This document shows, piece after piece, positions 1-5,897 of a DNA stretch of 42,525 nucleotides (the stretch's first letter is position 1; every line of letters starts with the position of its first letter). Source of the stretch: a virus; the IMG/VR virus record IMGVR_UViG_3300049927_000168, positions 1-42,525 of that record. One strand, 5' to 3'. Made by a program: the position numbers and the translations under genes. Under the pieces are notes generated by a model, which was given only the letters and a program-made list of their open reading frames with translations, did no database searches and was not told the DNA's origin.

Positions 1-167
1 ATCAAGCTCAGGCCCGGGTGCACACCGTCATTAGTCAAAATGTCGTCGAGATCAGGTGAGAGCCCGCCGGCTGCGAGCATGGTCTGCATCGCTCGCAGGC
101 CAGCAAGGATCGCGGCAAGTTCCTGATCGTTCACTGTGAAGGTATTAAGCGGAGTGATGGGAGGCAT
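1..167 (-). CDS. Hypothetical protein, cut by the window start
   Basis: I do not recognise this short protein. It begins MPPITPLNTFTVNDQELAAI, preceded by a strong AAAGGAAAA ribosome site, and runs off the left edge after about 55 codons. The middle is probably helical (alternating L, A, M and R). Its first 23 bases overlap the end of the gene upstream on the same strand, so the two are probably translationally coupled. If base 42525 is joined to base 1, the frame continues for seven more residues (MTSFVCG) and then meets TAA, giving about 62 residues. That is seen in the sequence; the circular join itself is inference. Confidence 0.6.
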   Translation of the reverse strand, partial: MPPITPLNTFTVNDQELAAILAGLRAMQTMLAAGGLSPDLDDILTNDGVHPGLSL

Positions 168-324
168 TGGGTTTTCCTTTACGGTTTGGCTTTTTTAAAG
201 AAGAAACAAACCATGTCTCGTCGTCGCAAACATCAGCAGCCCAGTCAATCGCTTCATCAGCCGCGTTGAACGGGCCATAAATCTTTATCCCATCTACTAT
301 ATTACCGCTTATCACGATGTGCAT
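145..324 (-). CDS. Small acidic hypothetical protein (59 aa)
   Basis: A 59-residue protein starting MHIVISGNIVDGIKIYGPF. The start is fixed by GGAGAGG seven bases upstream. The pattern of two short strands followed by an Asp/Glu/Ala/Trp-rich helix (AADEAIDWAADVCDDETW) is common in small phage proteins of unknown role, often early or accessory. It lies in the leftward small-gene cluster and overlaps the start of the next gene by 23 bases. No catalytic motif, signal peptide or membrane segment is visible, and I propose no function. Confidence 0.6.
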   Translation of the reverse strand: MHIVISGNIVDGIKIYGPFNAADEAIDWAADVCDDETWFVSSLKKPNRKGKPNASHHSA

Positions 325-409
325 TTTATCCTCTCCTGCAGCTCTGAAGCCTGGCGCTTCGTAAAAAGCACCGGGATTTTACGCCCAATGCTCTCTCGCG
401 AAATGCCTG

Positions 410-613
410 CTATCTTGCTCCTTTCCTTACAACGGCGTCGTACTCGCGCTGCGGTATCGTGTCCTCATCGCTCTGATCGGTCTCGATCATGAGCAGCTGA
501 GTGATGCCAACCTCCACAAGGCAATGTTTCTTCTCGTTTTTTTCGACGATCGAGACTTGAAAACCGAGCTTCTCGAACTCAGGCGCATATTTAGAATATG
601 GTACGCTACTCAT
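410..613 (-). CDS. Small hypothetical protein (67 aa)
   Basis: A 67-residue protein, MSSVPYSKYAPEFEKLGF onward. A longer reading of the frame to 712 exists, but this start has a textbook AAGGAGG site eight bases before ATG and the upstream extension has none. The residues look like a compact alpha/beta fold with strands at FQVSIVE and KHCLVEVG, ending in a basic tail. I recognise no family. It is one of five small leftward genes downstream of the HTH regulator and is probably co-transcribed with them as early accessory genes. Confidence 0.65.
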   Translation of the reverse strand: MSSVPYSKYAPEFEKLGFQVSIVEKNEKKHCLVEVGITQLLMIETDQSDEDTIPQREYDAVVRKGAR

Positions 614-650
614 GACTTTCCTCCTTAAGCAGCACTGGCGCTGCGAAACG

Positions 651-821
651 TCAGTTATTCCGGGCGATTTTAATGCGTTTCTTTGCCAGGCTGCCAAGTG
701 TGAGGCCGGCATAGGCCCTCACAAGATGGTTCCAACAATCGGTAAAGCTGCCGGCATAAACAGGCAGCCCTTCTTCTTTCACAACCCAATAAGCGATTTT
801 GTTTTTCACGGTTTTCTCCAT
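651..821 (-). CDS. Small basic hypothetical protein (56 aa)
   Basis: A 56-residue basic protein reading MEKTVKNKIAYWVVKEEG at the start and ending AKKRIKIARNN. The ATG lies two bases after the stop of the upstream gene, which suggests coupled translation. An in-frame GTG four codons later (807-809) has GGAG at a better distance and could be the true start, giving 52 residues. The N-terminal part looks like two strands with Tyr and Trp, and the C-terminus is a basic helix that could bind nucleic acid. I do not recognise the family. Confidence 0.55.
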   Translation of the reverse strand: MEKTVKNKIAYWVVKEEGLPVYAGSFTDCWNHLVRAYAGLTLGSLAKKRIKIARNN

Positions 822-823
822 TG

Positions 824-1099
824 TTATGCAGCACTGGCGCTGCGTGACGCCCTCGCCATGGCAAGGACGCTGCGCAAGGTCAGACTTTCTTGACGGGTTC
901 GAGTGCGCCGCTTGCGCACGAAGGTGGCGATTTGACGTTCATGCGAAAAGCCGAATAACCAGCCTTCTTGGCCGTTTTCAAAGCTGACACGAGTTACCGG
1001 CTGCTCGCTAGTTGAAAGGCCGCGATAAGCTTTAGGAAGCGGGTTAAGCCTTAGTGTTTGATCTACCAAGCCCTTTAGCACAGTGTCACTTTTGCTCAT
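824..1099 (-). CDS. Hypothetical basic protein (91 aa)
   Basis: A 91-residue protein starting MSKSDTVLKGLVDQTLRLNP, with a GGGAGAAGAG ribosome site. It is the first gene after a plausible promoter at 1126-1154. The first 60 residues look like a small beta-containing domain (TRVSFENGQEGWLFGF). The tail is rich in Arg, Ser and Ala and low in complexity. The end of the gene carries a 17-base sequence (GCAGCGCCAGTGCTGC and flank) that recurs just past the next gene, so the tail may come from a local duplication. The function is unknown. Confidence 0.6.
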   Translation of the reverse strand: MSKSDTVLKGLVDQTLRLNPLPKAYRGLSTSEQPVTRVSFENGQEGWLFGFSHERQIATFVRKRRTRTRQESLTLRSVLAMARASRSASAA

Positions 1100-1125
1100 C
1101 TCTCTTCTCCCTTGCTGCTCCTTTT

Positions 1126-1154
1126 ATGCTATCAAGCCATTGCTTGCATTGCAA
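1126..1154 (-). promoter_or_regulatory. Candidate sigma-70 promoter for the small leftward genes
   Basis: On the minus strand TTGCAA (1154-1149) and TAGCAT (1131-1126) are separated by 17 bases, in an A/T-rich stretch with no gene (1100-1303). The predicted start of transcription lies just before the ribosome site of the gene at 1099. The match to consensus is moderate, so read-through from the regulator gene upstream is an alternative. Confidence 0.35.
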
Positions 1155-1303
1155 CTATAAAGTGAGCTGTTTGAGATAAATAATAAAACCTAATTAAATC
1201 AGTTAGTTATTAAGGTTGAGGCCATTAGAGGGTGTTACATTGCGTTCATTGCGAGCTAGGCGGAGGTAGCCGCCGGGAGGCGCAAGGCCATCCCCTGAGC
1301 TTC

Positions 1304-1861
1304 CTATTGAGACGAGTTTGCACTCACCGCTTCGCGTTTGGCTGCCAGCAGGCCATTCAGGTACTCCAGCAGCTCGAGCTCTGCCGGGCCAAAGTCCATC
1401 CGGGCCTGCCATGTCGCGGCATCGAGCCTTATCGTCGAGCAGTGCGAGCTGCCAGCCGCTGCGCGGCGGTAGAGGTTGAACATCGGATGACCATTGCGCT
1501 CATCGATCCACTCATGCTCCCACCACAAGCTGTCAGCCTTCAGCAGCTTGGCCTGCTGCCTGGTCAGCATATTGCCAGCCAGGTCGAGGCAATCCCCAAT
1601 GCGGTAGCGAGCCGGGCTGATATGAAGCTGCGCGGCACCGGCGGCTTCAATGGGTGTATCTGGTGTGCTTCCGAGCCGATCAAGCAGATCGCCGGCAGCC
1701 CGGATATTTGCCGCCACGCGCGCTTCCAGATCGTCGGGTAGCGGTATCATGCCAGTACGATATTTTAAAAGTGTGTTACGATGCACGCCCAAAAGAGCGG
1801 CAAGCGCTACTTCACTTTTTGCCTTGTAGAAGGTCTTTATGGCGTCGAGGCGGTTAAGCAT
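1304..1861 (-). CDS. HTH transcriptional regulator, probable phage repressor
   Basis: A 185-residue protein. Residues 8-45 form a helix-turn-helix of the kind that pairs an A-L-A-A-L-L-G-V-H helix with a recognition helix RNTLLKYR, as in small repressors and Cro-like proteins. The rest (50-185) contains a strand-rich region with Trp and Cys and no visible protease or enzyme motif. AGGAG precedes the ATG. It is the first gene leftward of the control region. Its promoter (1909-1937) overlaps an array of TGCACACT half-sites and a near-perfect 17-base palindrome, so it probably represses itself. It could equally be the switch between leftward and rightward transcription or a copy-number regulator of the origin. 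The DNA-binding call is fairly sure; its operator is inferred. Confidence 0.75.
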   Translation of the reverse strand: MLNRLDAIKTFYKAKSEVALAALLGVHRNTLLKYRTGMIPLPDDLEARVAANIRAAGDLLDRLGSTPDTPIEAAGAAQLHISPARYRIGDCLDLAGNMLTRQQAKLLKADSLWWEHEWIDERNGHPMFNLYRRAAAGSSHCSTIRLDAATWQARMDFGPAELELLEYLNGLLAAKREAVSANSSQ

Positions 1862-1873
1862 AATTATCTCCTA

Positions 1874-1890
1874 GTGTGCAGACTGCACAC
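1874..1890. promoter_or_regulatory. Near-perfect 17-base palindrome, probable repressor operator
   Basis: GTGTGCAGACTGCACAC reads the same on both strands except for its central base. It lies 13 bases before the start codon of the HTH regulator, between the predicted promoter and the ribosome site, where a bound repressor would block transcription. Half-sites of the same sequence are repeated through 1873-2374. Confidence 0.6.
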
Positions 1891-1908
1891 CGACTGCACA
1901 CTAGACTT

Positions 1909-1937
1909 ATCATTTAGCGAATGTGCAGTCTAGTCAA
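1909..1937 (-). promoter_or_regulatory. Leftward promoter of the regulator gene
   Basis: Minus strand: TTGACT (1937-1932), 17-base spacer, AATGAT (1914-1909), with the transcript expected to begin near 1902 and the regulator ATG at 1861. The -35 is good and the -10 is fair. Two TGCAGTC/GACTGCA elements lie inside or beside it, and the inverted pair CTAGACT/AGTCTAG (1901-1907 and 1927-1933) brackets the -10 box. This suits repression by the product of the adjacent gene. Confidence 0.5.
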
Positions 1938-2115
1938 AAGTGCACACTTTTTGCAATGAAAGTTAGACTAAGCACCATACTAAGCAGGAGACTAAGCACC
2001 CCGTTTTGAGTAGTATGGAATTATGGTTTTTTGTAGCTATATCAATTAGATAAATTATTTAAAAGAGACTAAGCAAGCAAGCTTCCCAAAAGACATGCTA
2101 TAGCGAACGCACACT

Positions 2116-2153
2116 GCACACTGCACACTAAGAAATTAAAATGTGCAGTGTGC
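2116..2153. repeat. 12-bp inverted repeat, potential cruciform
   Basis: GCACACTGCACA (2116-2127) pairs exactly with TGTGCAGTGTGC (2142-2153) across 14 A-rich bases. It is built from the ACTGCACACT repeats, so it may be two operators facing each other rather than a working hairpin. Confidence 0.6.
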
Positions 2154-2197
2154 ACTTTTCCACACGAGATAGGAGTCCCTTATTGGCTGCTTAGTCT

Positions 2198-2262
2198 AAT
2201 ATTATATTATATATTATATATTATATATATAAATCAATAAGTTATTTATATTTTATAGTGTT
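2198..2262. other. A/T-only block, possible DNA unwinding element
   Basis: About 60 bases with only two or three G/C, made of TATAT and TTATAT runs. It directly follows an inverted ACTAAGCA copy (2188-2196) and contains one IHF-consensus site. Such a block beside iterons is where an origin would melt. It could also be simply A/T-rich promoter DNA. Confidence 0.5.
2232..2244 (+). promoter_or_regulatory. IHF consensus site
   Basis: AATCAATAAGTTA matches WATCAANNNNTTR at every defined position and lies inside the A/T block. A similar but imperfect copy is at 2040-2052. Confidence 0.45.
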
Positions 2263-2396
2263 AAACCTTCACTCCCCTTTGTGATGGAAGTTACCGAAAG
2301 TCGCGATTTGCCTAAATTGCAACCTTAATTTAAATACGTAGTAATCATTGAATAATTAAATGGCACTGCACACTGAAGTGTGATGAACCCGGTTTT

Positions 2397-2424
2397 TTGA
2401 CACTCTGAACTAGGCTGTTATGTA
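2397..2424 (+). promoter_or_regulatory. Rightward promoter inside the control region
   Basis: TTGACA (2397-2402) and TATGTA (2419-2424) are 16 bases apart, and the TG just before the -10 may act as an extended element. No gene follows for about 430 bases. A transcript from here would pass the inverted repeats and reach the terminator at 2767-2801, giving a non-coding RNA of about 370 bases, or it could read on into the late genes. The second IHF site starts five bases downstream. Confidence 0.4.
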
Positions 2425-2428
2425 GATA

Positions 2429-2441
2429 TATCAATAGGTTA
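2429..2441 (+). promoter_or_regulatory. IHF consensus site
   Basis: TATCAATAGGTTA matches WATCAANNNNTTR at every defined position. It lies about 197 bases from the site at 2232, and both share flanking sequence with the imperfect copy at 2040-2052. The unit appears to be repeated at intervals of about 195 bases. Confidence 0.45.
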
Positions 2442-2482
2442 GCTATTCCTCTGGAACTAATTGTATATGCTTAGTCTAAAAC

Positions 2483-2498
2483 GTTGCATTTGTGCAAC
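2483..2498. repeat. Perfect 6-bp hairpin
   Basis: GTTGCA, loop TTTG, TGCAAC. It sits between two inverted TGCTTAGT repeats. It has no T-run after it, so it is not a terminator. Confidence 0.5.
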
Positions 2499-2565
2499 AG
2501 TACAAAAAAGCAGCTCAAATGAATGATTGCTTAGTTATTTCAACGCTTTATAATTTAATGTTGAG

Positions 2566-2580
2566 AAGTTAGGCTAACTT
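2566..2580. repeat. Perfect palindrome AAGTTAGGCTAACTT
   Basis: A 7+1+7 palindrome whose core TTAGGCTAA is one of four TTAGNCTAA sites in the control region. It probably binds the same dimeric protein as the others. Confidence 0.5.
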
Positions 2581-2693
2581 TGTGGAATAAGGGGTCCCGA
2601 CTGTGCTATTTACTTTTTATTGATGTTATTTAAAAACTGCACGAATTTTTGATTTCATGCAATTAATGTAATGCTTCTCAGCCCCCATGCCCC

Positions 2694-2723
2694 TTGACAC
2701 CCGGGCTACCAACCTCCTATCCT
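2694..2723 (+). promoter_or_regulatory. Late (rightward) promoter
   Basis: TTGACA (2694-2699) and TATCCT (2718-2723) with an 18-base spacer. It is the best consensus promoter facing the late genes and lies about 120 bases before the first late gene. An intrinsic terminator lies between promoter and gene, which suggests regulated read-through. Confidence 0.6.
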
Positions 2724-2766
2724 GCTCTCACGGCCTAGTCAGCCGTTCTCTCAAGCGGAAGCCTTT

Positions 2767-2801
2767 CCCGGCAGGTGTCCCCTAGCATCTGCCGGGTTTT
2801 T
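2767..2801 (+). terminator. Intrinsic terminator in the late leader
   Basis: CCCGGCAG (2767-2774) pairs with CTGCCGGG (2789-2796) over a 14-base loop, directly followed by TTTTT. It lies about 40-70 bases after the expected start of the late transcript and before gene 2852. It could end incoming transcripts, or act as the terminator overridden by an antiterminator. Confidence 0.7.
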
Positions 2802-2851
2802 AGCCGAATAGCCTTGACTTTTGCCGAAGAGCATCAGAATATGCGCCAGCC

Positions 2852-3553
2852 ATGACTTTCGAGAGTTTCAACCAGAAAGACGACCCCATGAACCGCGGCT
2901 TTGCTATCCAAGAAACCACGATTTTTGATCCGGCGACAGGCGTGACCCTGGAATTTTCGGGAGTGGCAAGCGATACGTCGAAGTGCAAAATGCGTTTGAC
3001 ATTGCCAAATGGCGACCGGCTGGATGGCTTGTTCGACCGTGGAGGCCTCGTGATCAGTGTCACTTCGTTTCCTGCCACCGCCGATCCGGCTGTGACGCCT
3101 GTCGAGGGGACCAAGTTGGAGATGGGCAGCCGAGCTCCCCAAGGTGTGAGCGTGGTCAATACGACCGCATCCCTGCTTAGCCACCAGCCGAACGTGCAGG
3201 CACGCCCCGATCAGGGCAACGCTTCACAGGTGCTGTCTGTAGACCCCAGGACACCGGTGGATCATAATGCCGGGCTCCAGAGCCTCCAGAATGCCCAGAA
3301 CGTGGCCGTCTCCCGTGGCGAGATCGGCCCGTTGGACGAAGGGTTTGACCATGCCAACCCCGGTCAGCCGCATCCTGATCGACAGGGCGCCTTCGATCGC
3401 GTGCATGGAGTTGAGCAAAATGATGTGGTTTCTCCGGGTGATAACCCCTCATTCCCGGAGGTGCTTCCCAATACCGCACGCACAAGCCTGCCAAATGCCC
3501 CGCAGTCGTCACCTCCGAAAAAGGATAAATTTAGCCCACAAGAAGACGGCTGA
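2852..3553 (+). CDS. First late-operon protein, unknown function (233 aa)
   Basis: A 233-residue protein I do not recognise. Residues 15-80 look like a small beta-rich domain (FDPATGVTLEFSGVASD, then LPNGDRLDGLF). The remainder is low in complexity, rich in Pro, Asn, Gln and Asp and probably disordered. The ribosome site is weak; a second ATG at codon 13 (2888) is an alternative start. Its stop overlaps the ATG of the next gene. It is the first gene after the late promoter and terminator, just ahead of the packaging genes, so a role in virion assembly or late control is possible but not shown. Confidence 0.55.
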   Translation: MTFESFNQKDDPMNRGFAIQETTIFDPATGVTLEFSGVASDTSKCKMRLTLPNGDRLDGLFDRGGLVISVTSFPATADPAVTPVEGTKLEMGSRAPQGVSVVNTTASLLSHQPNVQARPDQGNASQVLSVDPRTPVDHNAGLQSLQNAQNVAVSRGEIGPLDEGFDHANPGQPHPDRQGAFDRVHGVEQNDVVSPGDNPSFPEVLPNTARTSLPNAPQSSPPKKDKFSPQEDG

Positions 3554-3753
3554 TGCCCGATCTCACACCAGTTCACGGATCGAGTTCGATCGCGGCAGCT
3601 GGCTGGAATGCTGACACAGGCGCGCTTACCGTCCAATTTGTTAATGGCCGCAGCTACACCCACGAGAATGTGCCGGCGGGGGTTCTCGAGGAGCTGCTCA
3701 GCGCGCCATCGGCGGGGCGATATTACAACGACAGCATCAAAGGGGTTTACTGA
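3553..3753 (+). CDS. KTSC-domain protein (66 aa)
   Basis: A 66-residue protein matching the KTSC domain along its whole length: a Ser-Ser-Ile start, an LTVQF strand, a G-x-S-Y-x-H-E-N-V-P turn, an E-E-L-L helix and the A-P-S-A-G-R-Y-Y-N-D-S-I-K ending. The family occurs as short stand-alone proteins in bacteria and phages and as a C-terminal domain of lysyl-tRNA synthetase-related proteins. Its biochemical role is not settled. The ATG overlaps the upstream stop codon (TGATG), so the pair is coupled. Its conservation next to packaging genes may only reflect late expression. Confidence 0.8.
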   Translation: MPDLTPVHGSSSIAAAGWNADTGALTVQFVNGRSYTHENVPAGVLEELLSAPSAGRYYNDSIKGVY

Positions 3754-3754
3754 C

Positions 3755-3913
3755 GTGGCGGCTTCAACGCTTTTGCTGATCCTCCTGATCCTCCTGATTG
3801 TTGGTGCTTACCCCTCATGGCCTTACGCGCGCGCGTGGGGGCCGGGTCCTAGTGGCTTTTTCGGGCTTATTCTTTTGGTTTTTCTGATCTTGCTTCTGTT
3901 TGGCAAGATATGA
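3755..3913 (+). CDS. DUF3309-type small membrane protein (52 aa)
   Basis: A 52-residue protein with a GTG start one base after the previous stop and AAGGGG upstream. It has two hydrophobic helices, LLLILLILLIVG (about 5-18) and GLILLVFLILLLFG (about 37-50). They are joined by a loop with PSWPY and a W-G-x-G-P-S-G turn, the signature of DUF3309. Such proteins are common in proteobacteria, especially rhizobial relatives, and their function is unknown. It overlaps the terminase start by a few codons. In a phage it might act on the inner membrane, but lysis has its own genes at 11.9-13.9 kb. Confidence 0.75.
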   Translation: MAASTLLLILLILLIVGAYPSWPYARAWGPGPSGFFGLILLVFLILLLFGKI

Positions 3914-5897
3914 GCCGGGTGTGACCGGGAACCAGAAAGAGCGAGAGGAAATCATAACTCAGCTCGCGCGCGATCGCCGCCTGGCTCACGCGACACTCTT
4001 CTCCCATCGCCACCCGCAAGCGACGCCCGAGTTTCACTACGAGATGGTCGAGGCCTGGCACGGTCCTTCACAGCATGTTCTCACCATGGCTTTCCGCGGC
4101 GCTGCCAAGTCGACGGTTGCCGAGGAGGCTATATGCCTTGCTGGCAGCTTCCAGGAGTTCAGGAACTGCATCATCCTGGGGGAGAGCGAGGCGCGTGCCA
4201 ACGAGCGCCTGGCTGCCATCAAGAATGAGTTCGAGACCAACCAGTACCTTGAGGAGCTCTTCGGTAATCTCGTCGGTTCGATATGGCAGGAGAGCAAGAT
4301 CGTGCTTGCAAATGGCTTGGTCATCCAGGCTTTCGGCCGCGGGCAGTCGCTGCGCGGCGCCAAGCATCTGCAATGGCGGCCCGATCTCGTGTTCGGCGAT
4401 GACATGGAGGATGCCGAGAGCGTCGCCACCCCCGAGGCGCGCGAGAAGTTCAAGCAGTGGTTCATGAAGGTGGTGATCCCGGCGCTGGCGCCCGGGTATA
4501 AATTCCGGATCGCCGGCACGCCGCTCGACCCGCAGGCTTGGATCATGCAGCTAAAAAATAGCCCACACTGGCAAACACATACGTACCCGATCGAGCATAA
4601 GGATAAGGATGGTGCGCGCCTGGCCACATGGCCATCGCGCTTTCCTCTCGACGAGATCGACAAGATGCGTAAATCATACGAGGATTTGGGAGCGATGCAG
4701 GAGTATCAGCAGGAATACATGTGCGAAGCGACAGACCCGGCGAGCAAGTCTTTCACGGCCGACATGATCAAGCTCGAGCCGCGCTTGCGCAGCTGGGAGC
4801 CGGTTTACGCAACTTGCGATCCAGCGCGGACCGTAAAGCTCAAATCTGCCGAGACGGGCAATGTGGTGTTCTCATGGCTTGGCCGCAAGCTGATTATCTG
4901 GGAGGCTTTTGGGCGCAAAATGCGGCCCGACGAGATCATTGGCGAGCTCTTTCGCATCAACGAGGCTTATCATCCCATCGAGATTGGCTTCGAGGAAACC
5001 GGACTGAACGAGTGGGCGCTGCAGCCCATACGGCAGGAGCAGGTCAAGCGCGGTGTGCTGTTGCCGCTGACCCCGCTGACCCCGCCGAAGGGAAAGATCG
5101 ACTTTATCAAGGGGTTGCAGAATTACTTTAAAGCGGGTGAGATTGTGTTCGCCTGCCCGCTTCCCGAGCTCGAGCGGCAGATGACGGCGTTCCCGACGGG
5201 GCGTATGGACATTTTGAACGCGCTTGCTTACGCGATACGCATCCGGCCGGGGCAGCCGATGTATGACAACTTTAACGTCGGCAATGTGAGCCCCGATATG
5301 CGCACCATGCGCGATCAGATTTTTCTTTGCCTCAATTCCAACAGCCGCTTCACGACGGCAGTTGCCGTGCAGATGGTGCACGGGGGCTTGCATATTCTGG
5401 CTGACTATACTTGCGAAGGCGACCCCGGCACCTGGCTTTCCGACATCGTCAAGCGCGCCTCCATGGACTTCGAGCAGGGGCTGAAAGCCTTTGCGCCGGC
5501 TTCGCATTTTGTGACGATCGACAGAGTGGGTTTGCGCCCGGCGGCAAGCCAGATTCCGGTCGACTTGCGGCAAGGTGGCGACATCGCCCTGGGGCGCGAG
5601 GAGCTGCGCGAGCTTTTGTCCCGCACCCGTCACGGCGTCGCTTCCGTGCAGATCAGCACCAAGGCGCAGTGGACGCTGAATGCGCTCGCAGGCGGCTACT
5701 GCCGCAAGATGCAGCGCACCGGGCAGCTGTCCGAATTTGCCGAGGTGAATGTATACCGCGTCCTCATGGAGGGGCTCGAGAGCTTTTGTGCGCTTATGAA
5801 GACCGGGGCTGTTGAGCAGCACAGCGATGTGGTCTATGCTATGGCAGCAAATGGACGGCGCTATATTTCGGCGCACCCGCGTGCGCGAGGAAGATGA
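3900..5897 (+). CDS. terL: Terminase large subunit with C-terminal extension
   Basis: The motor and nuclease that pump DNA into the prohead. The ATPase has the Walker A FRGAAKST (about 65-72) and Walker B LVFGDD (about 163-168). The RuvC-like nuclease shows Asp in YATCDPAR (about 307), Glu in GFEETG (about 364) and the last Asp in DILNALAYA (about 437). The protein is about 665 residues, while most large terminases end near 450-500. The extra 210 residues begin with another strand-rich segment (TTAVAVQMVHGG) and end with DVVYAMAANGRRY, resembling the final nuclease helix. They may be a degenerate second RNase H-like domain. The start is uncertain: TTG at 3900 or GTG at 3921, neither with a clear ribosome site. 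The stop overlaps the portal start. Confidence 0.92.
   Translation: MARYEPGVTGNQKEREEIITQLARDRRLAHATLFSHRHPQATPEFHYEMVEAWHGPSQHVLTMAFRGAAKSTVAEEAICLAGSFQEFRNCIILGESEARANERLAAIKNEFETNQYLEELFGNLVGSIWQESKIVLANGLVIQAFGRGQSLRGAKHLQWRPDLVFGDDMEDAESVATPEAREKFKQWFMKVVIPALAPGYKFRIAGTPLDPQAWIMQLKNSPHWQTHTYPIEHKDKDGARLATWPSRFPLDEIDKMRKSYEDLGAMQEYQQEYMCEATDPASKSFTADMIKLEPRLRSWEPVYATCDPARTVKLKSAETGNVVFSWLGRKLIIWEAFGRKMRPDEIIGELFRINEAYHPIEIGFEETGLNEWALQPIRQEQVKRGVLLPLTPLTPPKGKIDFIKGLQNYFKAGEIVFACPLPELERQMTAFPTGRMDILNALAYAIRIRPGQPMYDNFNVGNVSPDMRTMRDQIFLCLNSNSRFTTAVAVQMVHGGLHILADYTCEGDPGTWLSDIVKRASMDFEQGLKAFAPASHFVTIDRVGLRPAASQIPVDLRQGGDIALGREELRELLSRTRHGVASVQISTKAQWTLNALAGGYCRKMQRTGQLSEFAEVNVYRVLMEGLESFCALMKTGAVEQHSDVVYAMAANGRRYISAHPRARGR

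Larger units (their letters stand above)
1873..2374. repeat. Dispersed ACTGCACACT repeats (operator or iteron array)
   Basis: The 10-mer ACTGCACACT occurs exactly at 1893, 2113, 2120 and 2365. Inverted or partial copies (AGTGTGCA, TGTGCAGT, AGTGTGCACT) occur at 1873, 1882, 1921, 1940 and 2142-2156. The copies at 2113-2129 are tandem with a 7-base step, and with 2142-2153 they form a 12-bp inverted repeat around a 14-base loop. No gene is present. The likely ligand is the HTH regulator at 1304-1861, but this is inferred from position. Confidence 0.7.
1963..2580. other. Candidate replication origin: mirrored ACTAAGCA repeats around an A/T block
   Basis: Seven copies of a (G)ACTAAGCA repeat lie here. 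Four face forward (1966, 1979, 1990, 2067) and three are inverted (TGCTTAGT at 2188, 2468, 2528). They flank a stretch of almost pure A/T at 2198-2262. Two exact IHF consensus sites are present. Several copies extend into the palindrome TTAGNCTAA (1963, 2191, 2471; also 2569). Iterons, an easily melted block and IHF sites together are typical of plasmid-type and some phage origins. No gene longer than about 20 codons fits in 1862-2851. Origin function is inference, and a regulatory array is the main alternative. Confidence 0.5.

Noticed and set aside
614-712. N-terminal extension of the 410-613 gene
   Set aside because: The upstream codons overlap the 651-821 gene and have no ribosome site, whereas ATG 613 has AAGGAGG.
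1259-1274. GGCGG/CCGCC hairpin after the regulator gene as a terminator
   Set aside because: The stem has only five pairs and no T-run on either strand.
1873-2374. CRISPR-like or transposon-end repeats from ACTGCACACT
   Set aside because: The copies are irregularly spaced, in both orientations, and have no leader, cas genes or transposase. Operators or iterons fit better.
4872-5876. A 334-codon minus-strand open frame opposite the terminase extension
   Set aside because: No ribosome site or domain, and the terminase frame reads through with conserved nuclease residues.
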